NCBI RefSeq assembly: GCF_003568845.1
Contig: NZ_CP030127.1
Location: forward strand, 589,501-653,500
DNA length: 64,000 nucleotides
Source of the DNA: Indioceanicola profundi
GTDB lineage: Bacteria; Pseudomonadota; Alphaproteobacteria; Azospirillales; Azospirillaceae
Reading direction: 5' to 3'
Within the stretch, counting starts at the first letter, position 1. Each line of letters opens with the position of its first letter. The notes under the pieces are model-generated. The model saw only the letters and a program-made list of their open reading frames with translations. It had not been told where the DNA came from and did not search any database. The translations under genes and the position numbers were made by a program. Shown here one piece after another: positions 26,367 to 34,271 of the stretch.

Positions 26367-27354
26367 TGTTTGGTCCCGGCATTTGGTGGAGCGGGTTGAG
26401 GATGAAGCGTTCTGGGTCGGCAATCCACTGTTTGCAGATGAACTCGTAAGGCGTAAGGCCCTTTAGCGTCTTAAGGCGCCGGCCAAAGTTGTAGGCTGCG
26501 ACGAAGTCGGCGAGGTGCTGCCGGAGCTCGTCATGGCTCTCATAGTGGTAGCGCTTGACGGTCGCATCCTTGATGGTGCGGTTCATGCGCTCGACCTGAC
26601 CGTTGGTCCAGGGGTGGCGAGGCTTGGTCAGCCGATGCTCCACGTCGAGATCGGCGCAGGCAGCCTCGAAGGAGTGGCAGCGGAAGGGGATCTTCTCGGC
26701 CCGCATGGCCTTGATGTCCTTGGGCGTCCAACCGTCACCGGTCGGCTCGGTGAAGTGGGTGCCGTTGTCGGTGAGCACGGTGTGGATCTTGTAGGGAACG
26801 GCTGCCGCGAGGTGGCGGAGGAAGTCGCCAGCCACGCGCCGCGTCGCCTTCTCGTGCAGCTCGACAAAGGCGAACTTGGACGTGCGGTCGATGGCCACGA
26901 AGAGGTGGAGCTTGCCCTGTTCGGTCCTGACCTCCGCGATGTCGATGTGGAAGAAGCCGATCGGGTAGCGCTTGAACCTTGAGCGCTGCGGCTTGTCCCC
27001 GTCGGTCTCGGGCAGCCGGCTGATGCCGTGTCGCTGGAGGCAGCGATGCAGGCTCGAACGGGTGAGGTGCGGAATAGTGGCCTGGAGGGCGTAGAGGCAG
27101 TCGTCGAGCGGCAGCAGCGTGTAACGCCGGAAGGCGACGATGATCGCCTCGTCCTCGGCCGTCAGGATGGTGGATCTGGGGGCCGTGGGCCCGGTGCGCT
27201 GATCAGCGACCGAGCTCCTGGCCCTCCACTTCGCAACCGTCTTCGGGTTGATGCCATACCGCTTGGCCAGGGCTCTCAGGCTCTCTTGACTATGCTGTAT
27301 CGCTCGACGGACCGCCGCTGTCGTTGTGGCGCTCCCGTGGTGAACCTGCCCCAT
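26362..27354 (-). CDS. IS481-family DDE transposase
   Basis: This 330-aa integrase-type transposase has an N-terminal helix-turn-helix (SQESLRALAKRYGINPKTVA, then KWRARS) and a DDE catalytic core: first Asp in GFFHIDIAEVR, second in TVLTDNGTHF, Glu in WTNGQVERMNRTIKDATVKR. The frame runs through the terminal repeat, and its TAG stop is supplied by the target duplication, outside the element. The start at 27354 is chosen; an ATG five codons earlier is possible. Confidence 0.94.
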   Translation of the reverse strand: MGQVHHGSATTTAAVRRAIQHSQESLRALAKRYGINPKTVAKWRARSSVADQRTGPTAPRSTILTAEDEAIIVAFRRYTLLPLDDCLYALQATIPHLTRSSLHRCLQRHGISRLPETDGDKPQRSRFKRYPIGFFHIDIAEVRTEQGKLHLFVAIDRTSKFAFVELHEKATRRVAGDFLRHLAAAVPYKIHTVLTDNGTHFTEPTGDGWTPKDIKAMRAEKIPFRCHSFEAACADLDVEHRLTKPRHPWTNGQVERMNRTIKDATVKRYHYESHDELRQHLADFVAAYNFGRRLKTLKGLTPYEFICKQWIADPERFILNPLHQMPGPNI

Positions 27355-27410
27355 AGCGCTTCCATCCACTCACGTGACAAGAATGCACCATCAAACCCCG
27401 GGACCAAACA
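26367..27410 (-). mobile_element. Complete IS481-family insertion sequence
   Basis: This 1044-bp element is bounded by terminal inverted repeats: 26367-26389 against 27388-27410, starting TGTTTGGTCCCGG, 20 of 23 bases matching. A 6-bp duplication of GCTAGA flanks it. It holds a single transposase gene on the minus strand that fills the element. Intact ends, duplication and frame imply recent, possibly active, insertion. Confidence 0.93.
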
Positions 27411-27416
27411 GCTAGA
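27411..27416. repeat. Right target-site duplication of the IS element
   Basis: GCTAGA, identical to 26361-26366. It overlaps the first two bases of the dyad that followed motB before insertion. Confidence 0.9.
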
Positions 27417-27450
27417 CCGGTTTCCGATCAACTCGGATCGAAAACCGGTC
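27415..27450. terminator. Long dyad, probable original motB terminator
   Basis: GACCGGTTT-C-CGATC pairs with GATCG-A-AAACCGGTC: 15 positions with one mismatch around a 6-base loop. There is no T run afterward. If the IS is removed, this dyad begins one base into the motB stop codon's neighbourhood, so the insertion pushed it 1.05 kb from motB. Confidence 0.55.
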
Positions 27451-27510
27451 CAGGCTTCCTGCAGAAGATGCTCCAGCGGTCAGCGTGCTGCGGAACCGTG
27501 CCCGCTGTCC

Positions 27511-27693
27511 TCAGCCGAGCTGCGGCGTGACAATCGCCAGTACCAGGATGAAGACGACGCCGATGTTCAAGGCGTCGTTCACCCATTCGATCAGCCCGGC
27601 TCCAGACTGGCGCAGACGCACGGCGGCTGCGGCGGCGAGCGCAATGGCGAAGACTGCATGGGCGGCCAGATAGAAAGTGACCTGATCCATCAT
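27511..27693 (-). CDS. Small two-helix membrane protein, unknown
   Basis: This 60-aa protein starts at the first of two adjacent ATGs behind an AAGGAGG site. It has two hydrophobic segments (FYLAAHAVFAIALAAAAAV and NIGVVFILVLAIVTP) joined by a short polar loop. I know no family for it. It lies 157 bp downstream of the next unknown gene on the same strand. The strong ribosome site supports it being real. Confidence 0.6.
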   Translation of the reverse strand: MMDQVTFYLAAHAVFAIALAAAAAVRLRQSGAGLIEWVNDALNIGVVFILVLAIVTPQLG

Positions 27694-27853
27694 GCAGCCT
27701 CCTTCAAAGAGGTCCGGAACCGGCATGGGTATGGAGCGGCCAGCGGAAAGAAATGCGTCGTGGTCATGTTCGGCTTTTATGTTCGGGCGGCCGCACGCAC
27801 CGGATCACCACCGCTTGAAGCGGCAGCGACGCGTCGGCGTTTCGGCCTGGATG

Positions 27854-28291
27854 TCAGGATAGTGGGACCGGGGGCCGGCATTGCGGCGCACCGGGACAGG
27901 CTTCAGGCCTGAACGGGCGGCCCGGTCTGGCAGCGCCCCGCCCCACGGGGCGGTTGGCGCGCTGGATAGCAGGCGGCTGCCATGCTGGCACGGCTCCGCG
28001 GGCCGGCAGCGGGAAGATGAGTGCCGCGGCGGCGGCAAGCACCAGAAGCAGGAGCGTCGGGTCGTTGCCTGACGCTGCCTGCTGACGTCCCTGCGGCGCG
28101 GTCCGGCTGGACTCCACCACGGTGGGCAAGGTCTGGATGGCAGGCTGAAGCCGATCGTCGAGGGCTGAGCTGACGGCCGAGGCGCCCGGCTGCCCGAATG
28201 GAACCGGCGCGCGGACAAGGATCAGTGCGCCCTGAAGAAGGGCGAAAATGAGCGTGAGGGCCAGGAGCCTACAGGCCCGGTGCCGCAGCAT
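27854..28291 (-). CDS. Small membrane-anchored protein, unknown
   Basis: This 145-aa frame has an N-terminal hydrophobic helix (LLALTLIFALLQGALILV), a polar 50-residue middle and a second hydrophobic stretch (LLLLVLAAAAALIFPLP) before a Pro/Arg-rich tail. There is no good ribosome site and no recognised motif. An overlapping frame on the same strand (27805-28218) looks less protein-like. It is downstream of the epimerase gene and may belong to that sugar operon. Confidence 0.4.
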   Translation of the reverse strand: MLRHRACRLLALTLIFALLQGALILVRAPVPFGQPGASAVSSALDDRLQPAIQTLPTVVESSRTAPQGRQQAASGNDPTLLLLVLAAAAALIFPLPARGAVPAWQPPAIQRANRPVGRGAARPGRPFRPEACPGAPQCRPPVPLS

Positions 28292-28427
28292 CGTTGCAGC
28301 AGATCCATCATGGCGGGGCGGCAATCGCCCCACACATTGCCAGAGGTGGCACGAAACAGGCTCTGCTGCAACAGCGGGATCGGATAGCCCCGGCGCGGGC
28401 GCCGCGCCGGGGGCATGGATGCTGCGG

Positions 28428-29507
28428 TCAGGCCGCGCCGGTGGCCGGGGCGGAGCCCTGGTCCGCACGGAGATAGCCGTTGGCGAAGTACCAGTCCGCC
28501 GTGGCCTGAACCCCTTCCGCCAGACTGACCTGCGGGCGATAGCCCAGCACGTCGCGGGCGCGGCTGATGTCGAAGGCGCGGTTCTTGACGAAGAAGGCGG
28601 CGCGCCGGCGGTGCAGCGGCGGGTCGATGCCGAAGGGCTTGAACACGGTCTCGCACGCCACCGCGGCCATGTGGATGGGCCAGTAGGGAATACGGACCCG
28701 CGGCGCCGGCCGGCCAACGGACTTCGCCACTGTCGCCGTCAACTCGTTCAGGCTGATATAGCGGTCGCCGGCCAGGATGAAGACGCCGCCCAGCGCCGCC
28801 TCCACCGTGCCGCACAGGATGATTCCGCGCACCAGATCGTCGATATAGACCGGGTGCCACAAGGTTTCTCCGTTGCCGATCATGAAGAACCGGCGCTGAT
28901 GGATAGCCTTGAACAGCTTCAGGAAGCGCAGGTCGCCGGGACCGTAGATGCCGGCTGGGCGGAAGACGACGCCATTGAGGTCCTTGGCGAAGGCTTCCCG
29001 CGCCTTCATCTCCCCTTCCAGCTTGCTGCGCTGATAAATGTCGGAGGGGGCAAGCGGGCCGTCCTCGGTGCAGGGAATCACCTCCACATCACCATGTACG
29101 CCGATGGTGGAGCAATGGACGACCCGGCCGGCTCCATGACGCCGCGCCGCGTCCAGCACGTTCAGTGTGCCCCCGACATTCACATCCTCATAATAGCTGT
29201 CGGGGTGCCCCGCGGTCCGGAACACGGCGGCGATATGGTAGATCAGTTCGCAGCCCTCTGCCGCCGCTGCAACGGCCTTGGCGTCGCGAATATCGCCCGG
29301 CACCAGTTCGATCCCTGCCTGCGCGAGGGACTTTCCGGAGGAGGAGGCGGGGTCGCGGACCAGGGCGCGGACGGCGTGGCCGCGGCGTCGCAGTTCCCTG
29401 GCCAGGGCACCACCGGTGAAACCTGTCGCCCCGGTCACCAGGATTTTCTGCTGCTGCGATGCGGTCATGTGACTATCCGGATAGGGTTGTAAGAAGGGAA
29501 TGCTCAT
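28428..29507 (-). CDS. NAD(P)-dependent epimerase/dehydratase (extended SDR)
   Basis: This protein of about 359 aa has the Rossmann motif TGATGFTGGALARELRRRGH and the active-site tyrosine-lysine pair in IYQRSKLEGE, as in dihydroflavonol-reductase-like or nucleotide-sugar epimerases. IYGPGDLRFLK and HPVYIDDLVRGI are typical substrate-lobe segments. The chosen ATG overlaps the methyltransferase stop (ATGA); a second ATG 13 codons on is possible. It is the last of three genes after the glycosyltransferase and methyltransferase, so a role in surface glycan or lipid decoration is inferred. Confidence 0.82.
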   Translation of the reverse strand: MSIPFLQPYPDSHMTASQQQKILVTGATGFTGGALARELRRRGHAVRALVRDPASSSGKSLAQAGIELVPGDIRDAKAVAAAAEGCELIYHIAAVFRTAGHPDSYYEDVNVGGTLNVLDAARRHGAGRVVHCSTIGVHGDVEVIPCTEDGPLAPSDIYQRSKLEGEMKAREAFAKDLNGVVFRPAGIYGPGDLRFLKLFKAIHQRRFFMIGNGETLWHPVYIDDLVRGIILCGTVEAALGGVFILAGDRYISLNELTATVAKSVGRPAPRVRIPYWPIHMAAVACETVFKPFGIDPPLHRRRAAFFVKNRAFDISRARDVLGYRPQVSLAEGVQATADWYFANGYLRADQGSAPATGAA

Positions 29508-30307
29508 CGGGGGCGGCTGGCGCACATCAGCACCGGGCCGCCCGTCAGGCGATCCAGGCCAAGGGTGCGGGCCACCACTTCCGCCGTCCGGGACAGGCCG
29601 GGCCTGCCCAGCGCCCGGTGGGCGGCCATGGGCAGGATGAACTGGCGGTGCCATGTGATTTCGGTGAAGCCGAGGCCGGACAACGCCGCTTCGACCTCCC
29701 GGATGGAGTGGGTAAAGAAGGGGCGTGTGTTGCTCTCCACCCGCCGCTTCAGCCCGAAGCTGGCGTCCGCCAACTTCTGGAATCCGTCGTCGGGCGCGAA
29801 ATCCACAAGGATCGTCCGGCGGGAGAGGCGGGCCATGTCAGCCAGCAGCGGACGCCAGCGTTCCACATGCGCCATCAGCCGCACGGCGACCACGGCATCG
29901 TAGGATGCGTCGGCGAAGGGCAGGGCGGTCAGTCGCGCGGCCTTGAAGCTCACCAGATCCGGGTGGGCTTCTATGATCCGGCTCAGTCGGGCGACGCAGG
30001 CCGGAACGCTGCCCTGCACGTCCAGGCGGATGCCGGCGGCCGCAAGCGGTCCGGCCAGTTGGGCATGCCCGCCACCAAGTTCCAGAACCGTTTCGGGCAG
30101 CGAACCGCCGCCAGCCTGGCGAAGGAGGCGCAGCACCTCCCTGGCCTGGACCTCCAGGAACCAAGCGCCGACCCCGCCGCGGAATCGGCCGGCATAGGCA
30201 TCGCTGGAGGTTTCGATGTCGGGCGCTTCCACATCGTGGCTGGCCCGCCCTGCTCCGGCCGCCTTCGGCAGGCGCTCATCCGGCGTGCCGGTTGCCCTGT
30301 TCGTCAT
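29504..30307 (-). CDS. Class I SAM-dependent methyltransferase
   Basis: This protein of about 267 aa has VLELGGGHAQLAGPLAAAGI as the SAM-binding motif I and LPFADASYDAVVAVRLMAHV as motif II/III, the usual form of small-molecule or sugar methyltransferases. An upstream GTG at 30364 would overlap the glycosyltransferase gene by 28 bases; I chose the ATG at 30307. It sits between the glycosyltransferase and epimerase genes and probably modifies the same glycan. The acceptor is unknown. Confidence 0.78.
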   Translation of the reverse strand: MTNRATGTPDERLPKAAGAGRASHDVEAPDIETSSDAYAGRFRGGVGAWFLEVQAREVLRLLRQAGGGSLPETVLELGGGHAQLAGPLAAAGIRLDVQGSVPACVARLSRIIEAHPDLVSFKAARLTALPFADASYDAVVAVRLMAHVERWRPLLADMARLSRRTILVDFAPDDGFQKLADASFGLKRRVESNTRPFFTHSIREVEAALSGLGFTEITWHRQFILPMAAHRALGRPGLSRTAEVVARTLGLDRLTGGPVLMCASRPR

Positions 30308-30336
30308 CTGCACGCTATCCACTACCTGCGCTCCGT

Positions 30337-31557
30337 TCAGCCGTTCAACGGCGCCGTTGCCCACTCGGGCGCACGTTGTCCGGTGGCCGTGGCGTAGAGC
30401 TGCGCCATCTCCTGTTTGAACCGGGCGAAGCTGTGCTTCTCCTGCACGAGGGCACAGGCGGCTGCGGCGCGCTCCGCAGCCCGGCCCGGGTCCTGCAGCG
30501 CCGTCTCAAGCGCGTCGGCTAGCCCTTTCGCCGTCGGCTCGCCCAGGAAGGCGCTGTTTCCATCGATAACGCGGGTGTGGGTGGGAAGGTCCGTCGCCAC
30601 GATCGGCCGTCCGCTGGCCATGTAGGTGAAGATCTTCAGCGGCGTGATCAGCGGTTCCAGCCGCGGGCTGGCCAGCACGTCGGCCGCTCCCATATAGAGG
30701 GACATCTGCTCCGGCGGCTGGCGGCCGGCGAAACGCACCAGATTTTCCACGCCCAGGCTGGCGGCATGCGCGCGCATGGCCGTCACCTCCCCCTCATGTC
30801 CGCCGACCAGCAGCAGGCGTGCATTGGGCCGGCGGGGAGCAAGCAGGGCCATCGCCTCAACAAGCACCTCGACCCCCTGGCGTTGATCGAAGTTGCCGGT
30901 ATAGGCGATGACCTCCGACCCGGTCAGGTCCAGCCGCTGCCGTAATGCCTGCACTGCCTCTGGCGCCGGGGCGTCGAAAGCCCCGTCCAGCGGGATGTCG
31001 GCGATCTCGAATACGGGCACGCCGGGGCTTTCCTCCCGCGCCAGATCAGCCAGCGGGCGAACCACCGCGGCGATGGCGGCGGACCCTCTCAGCGCCCGGC
31101 GGCGCAGGAACCTTGCCAGACCGGCCAGCCTGCGGCCGGCGCCCGAACCGGCGGCGAGCAGGCCGGGCAGATCGGAGTCCAGGTCGCAGATGGCGGGCAC
31201 GTCATAGAGCCGGGCCAGGGGAATGGCCCAGAACGCCGATTCCTCCACCGCGTGAACAGCCGTGTAGCGGCGGCGCGCCAGCATGGCGGACGCATGGGTC
31301 ATCAGAACGGGATTGTACAGGGCCTTTGCCATGGAGAAGCCCACGGGGACCGTTCCCACCGGCAGGCGGACTGTACGGTGGATGCTCAGCCCAGGCTCCT
31401 GCACATCCTGCCCGCCGGGCAAGGTCAGCAGATCCACATGGTAGCCGAGTTGGCCCAACGCGCGGCACATGAAACGCACATTGATCGGCGTTCCCGCCAT
31501 GGTAAAGAAGGTCTGTGGCGCGATCATCAGAACGCGCGGCGGAGAGGCGGCTGTCAT
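30337..31557 (-). CDS. Glycosyltransferase family 4-like
   Basis: This 406-aa GT-B enzyme has an N-terminal acceptor domain (PQTFFTMAGTPINVRFMCRA; GYHVDLLTLPGG) and a C-terminal donor domain (AYTGNFDQRQGVEVLVEAMA; ADVLASPRLEPLITPLKIFT; YMASGRPIVATDLPTH), where the glutamate of the E-x7-E motif lies in LEPLITPLKIF. It transfers a sugar from a nucleotide donor, probably for exopolysaccharide, LPS or glycolipid. It is first of a three-gene minus-strand unit. Confidence 0.88.
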   Translation of the reverse strand: MTAASPPRVLMIAPQTFFTMAGTPINVRFMCRALGQLGYHVDLLTLPGGQDVQEPGLSIHRTVRLPVGTVPVGFSMAKALYNPVLMTHASAMLARRRYTAVHAVEESAFWAIPLARLYDVPAICDLDSDLPGLLAAGSGAGRRLAGLARFLRRRALRGSAAIAAVVRPLADLAREESPGVPVFEIADIPLDGAFDAPAPEAVQALRQRLDLTGSEVIAYTGNFDQRQGVEVLVEAMALLAPRRPNARLLLVGGHEGEVTAMRAHAASLGVENLVRFAGRQPPEQMSLYMGAADVLASPRLEPLITPLKIFTYMASGRPIVATDLPTHTRVIDGNSAFLGEPTAKGLADALETALQDPGRAAERAAAACALVQEKHSFARFKQEMAQLYATATGQRAPEWATAPLNG

Positions 31558-31899
31558 ATCCGGGCAGTCCTCATGCCCCGTTACTCCTCGTCACGGTACG
31601 CCGATTGCGCCGATGCGCGCGGGCTTGGAGCAGCAAAGTCCTTCCGCGCTGCGGCGCGGAATCGACGACTGTGGCATGATCCTGTAGGGATGGCCGGGTT
31701 GCCATGCCTATTACAGTGTAAGACCCAGTGCGCACGGAGCTCTAAAGCGGAGAGGCGACACCACCTTTGAGGAGAGCCACGTCCCTAGCCATCTGTGGAA
31801 GAGTTCTGTCCAGGCAGAGAGCGCCGATTGCTCCGATGCCTTCAGAGCGCCGATGTGTTGCAATGCAACCATTAACCCTTACGTTCGGAGTAACTGGCA
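31558..31899. other. 342-bp divergent intergenic region
   Basis: There is no convincing gene. A near-perfect direct repeat, CGCCGATTGCKCCGATG, lies at 31599-31615 and 31822-31838 (16 of 17 bases), with a third partial copy GCGCCGATG near 31847. ATTAACCC lies about 30 bases before the small kinase start. These may be control sites for the flanking divergent genes. Confidence 0.4.
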
Positions 31900-32580
31900 A
31901 TGCATGGTGACGCGCTGCCGACCCCGCCTGGTTCGGCCGACGAGGTGATTGATGATTTGCGCCGCCAGCTCGCACGGCAGGATCTGCGGATACAGGAACT
32001 CCAGCACAGGGCGCTAAGCGGGAGTCAGGCTGTCGCGCGGCAGCTGGGGAGCCTGTTGTCGGAGTTGCGCGACCCCGCAGCCCGCGCGGTCCTTGAGGAA
32101 GCGCGGAGCAGGGTGGAAGCCCTGGGCGACATACACCGCACATTGGCTCCCCGTCCTGCCGCGGAATATGTCGAGATGCGCGCCAGCCTGGGCGACCTCT
32201 GTGCCGCCCTCTCCAGGGCTCTGGATGCCAATGGACGGGATATCACGCTCAGGCTAACTGTCACCGGTCCGGCATTGCCGGCGCGGATCGCCGTCCCGAT
32301 CTGCCTGATCGCGAATGAGCTGGTCGGGAATGCGTTGCGCTTCGCGTTCCGTGGGCGCACGCGAGGCACCGTCTCCGTTGTTCTGCGCACCGCCGGGGAC
32401 AGGGTGATGTTCAGCGTATCCGACGACGGCGTCGGCATTTCGGAGCGTACCCTGCGACGGGATGACACAGGCCTGTGGCTGGTGCGGCAGCTCGCATCCG
32501 AACTTGGTGCGATTTTAGACCTGAATCGGGACGATGGAACGAGCATTTCCGTCCTTATCCCGCTGTCCGAAGGCGCGTGA
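31900..32580 (+). CDS. Small HWE/HisKA_2-like histidine kinase
   Basis: This 226-aa soluble protein carries only the dimerisation helices and ATPase domain of the HisKA_2/HWE class. The presumed phospho-acceptor is H37 in ELQHRALSGSQ; the usual Arg-Val-Lys-Asn after the His is not kept. DPAARAVLEEARSRVEALGD, IANELVGNALRFAF and SDDGVGISERT are typical. It has no sensor domain, so it must take its signal from another protein. It stands alone, opposite the glycan genes. Confidence 0.75.
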   Translation: MHGDALPTPPGSADEVIDDLRRQLARQDLRIQELQHRALSGSQAVARQLGSLLSELRDPAARAVLEEARSRVEALGDIHRTLAPRPAAEYVEMRASLGDLCAALSRALDANGRDITLRLTVTGPALPARIAVPICLIANELVGNALRFAFRGRTRGTVSVVLRTAGDRVMFSVSDDGVGISERTLRRDDTGLWLVRQLASELGAILDLNRDDGTSISVLIPLSEGA

Positions 32581-32715
32581 CCCTCGACCATCCCCTAATC
32601 TAGGCGTTTCGGCATAGTTGGAACACTTTCGATTTTCCCTGAGAACCGCTCTCGGTGAGGGGCGGGTCTTCCGTCCGCATCCCGGCGACAATTCTCCGAG
32701 GGATCGAACGCAGCC

Positions 32716-34158
32716 ATGATGGCGAAGGGGTTGGAACTAGAACGGCAGGCGCGCCGCCCTCTTTTGAAGGTTCTCCGCAGCCCGCGGAAGACCTTGTTCC
32801 GCATATCTCTGGCGCTTCTGTTCCTGGCGAGCGCGGCTGCCATCCTGCTGATCGTCGAAGGAAGCGTCGCCGAAGAGTCCTCGGGAGAGGCGCAGACCAT
32901 GTCACCCATGGCCTTCTGGGGCATGCGGACGGCCGCCGACCTGCACCCTGGCATGCCGGAGCCCCGGCTTCTCTCCTTTGTCGGAGCGCCGCGGGGCGTC
33001 ACTGTCGACCTGTCCATCGGCACCATCGGGGCCGTCGCCCGGATCATGCCTTTCGGCGACAGCATCACGCAGGGCGTTGTAAACCGCGATCTGCGCGATA
33101 CGGGCGGGTACCGCGCCCCACTCTGGCAGATGTCGTTGCGCGGTGGCGGTCTGGTCGAGTTCGTCGGACCTGAGAAATCAGCGTTGCCCGGCCCGCAGGA
33201 CCCGGACCACGCCGGCTTCGGACGCCGCACGCTGGTCTGGGCCGAGGAGGAGGCGCCAAATCTGTTGGCACGGTATCGGCCAGATGTGGTTCTGCTGATG
33301 TTTGGCACCAACGACAGTAATGAGGCGGACGCCGAGAACATGCTCGCCCGGGCCGGAACGCTGTTCGACCGGATTGCATCGGATTCGCCGGGGACACTTC
33401 TCCTTGTGGCCGATCCTCCGCCAATCCGGCCGGATGCGCAACCGCACGAGCGTGTCGCTGCGATGGATACGTTCCGCGCCTTGTTGCCGGTCATCATCCG
33501 GGAGCGGGCGGAGCAGGGTAGCCGCATTCAGCACGTCTCCATGGCGGCGTTGGGCGTCCAGCACGTGTCCGCCCCACCCGCCGACAACGGGTTGCACCCG
33601 ACCCCGAACGGCTATTGCGCCATGGCTGCGGGCTGGGCCGCTGGTCTGGCTCAGAGCGGACTGTCTACCGGGTACCTGCCTCTGCCCCCGATTGATATGA
33701 AGGGTGTGGCGGACATCACCGGAAGCGCTTTCAATGACCGGCTGGTCGGAACTGCCGGAATGAATCGTCTGCGCGGTGGACGCGGCAACGATGTCCTGAT
33801 CCCCAATGGCGGGGCTGACGAGTTGTGGGGTGGACCGGATGCGGATCTATTCGTATTCGCCACTGCCGATATCGGCACGGGCGTTTCAATCGTGCACGAC
33901 TTCAATGCGGAAGAGGGCGACCGGCTGGACCTCTCGAGCATCAGCGCGGCTTATCCCGAACCGGACATGATCGTCTTCCGCTCGACGGAAGCCGGCACCT
34001 TTCTGGCCGTAGATCCGGACGGGATGATCGGGGAAATGCCTCCCGTTGAGATCGCCTGGTTTCCCGGCGCCTCCATCGGGCCCGATGTCGTTCTGGAACA
34101 AACCGCTGTCGCATGCGATCCGAATCCGGAGACGCAGTCGGCCAGCCTGCCCCACTGA
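32716..34158 (+). CDS. SGNH/GDSL hydrolase with RTX-like C-terminal module
   Basis: This 480-aa protein has an N-terminal hydrophobic anchor (about residues 29-48, FRISLALLFLASAAAILLIV). The SGNH core has block I PFGDSITQG, block III FGTNDSN and block V DNGLHPTPNGY with catalytic Asp/His. Residues about 348-395 resemble hemolysin-type repeats (LRGGRGNDVL; ELWGGPDADLFVF). Likely work is deacetylation or de-esterification of a surface polysaccharide. The RTX-like module pairs it with the GH16 enzyme at 13426-15138, but here with a membrane anchor. The substrate is unknown. Confidence 0.75.
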   Translation: MMAKGLELERQARRPLLKVLRSPRKTLFRISLALLFLASAAAILLIVEGSVAEESSGEAQTMSPMAFWGMRTAADLHPGMPEPRLLSFVGAPRGVTVDLSIGTIGAVARIMPFGDSITQGVVNRDLRDTGGYRAPLWQMSLRGGGLVEFVGPEKSALPGPQDPDHAGFGRRTLVWAEEEAPNLLARYRPDVVLLMFGTNDSNEADAENMLARAGTLFDRIASDSPGTLLLVADPPPIRPDAQPHERVAAMDTFRALLPVIIRERAEQGSRIQHVSMAALGVQHVSAPPADNGLHPTPNGYCAMAAGWAAGLAQSGLSTGYLPLPPIDMKGVADITGSAFNDRLVGTAGMNRLRGGRGNDVLIPNGGADELWGGPDADLFVFATADIGTGVSIVHDFNAEEGDRLDLSSISAAYPEPDMIVFRSTEAGTFLAVDPDGMIGEMPPVEIAWFPGASIGPDVVLEQTAVACDPNPETQSASLPH

Positions 34159-34174
34159 ACCGGACGCTCGGCTT

Positions 34175-34230
34175 TTCATCCGCGCTTAAATTTCCGTTGC
34201 TACGGTCACCCCGAGTTTCCAAATGGATAC
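34175..34230 (+). promoter_or_regulatory. flgE promoter region: TTAA box, GCTACG and GTTTCC dyad
   Basis: TTCA-N7-TTAA (34175-34189) is followed by TTTCCG, GCTACG (34199-34204) and dyad GTTTCC-AAAT-GGATAC (34215-34230). The dyad differs from the fliK one at a single base, and the TTAA-to-dyad distance differs by one base. It lies at the 3' end of the SGNH gene and the gap before flgE. Confidence 0.6.
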
Positions 34231-34271
34231 CGCTGTCCGCGGCGGGAATCCGCGAAGACGGAGCACGGGTG

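Noticed and set aside
26367-27410. Possibility that the element disrupts motB
   Set aside because: The duplication preserves the motB TAG stop exactly, so the protein is unchanged.
27805-28218. Alternative frame over the small membrane protein
   Set aside because: Arg/Pro/Ser-rich and without hydrophobic helices; the frame ending at 27854 is more protein-like.
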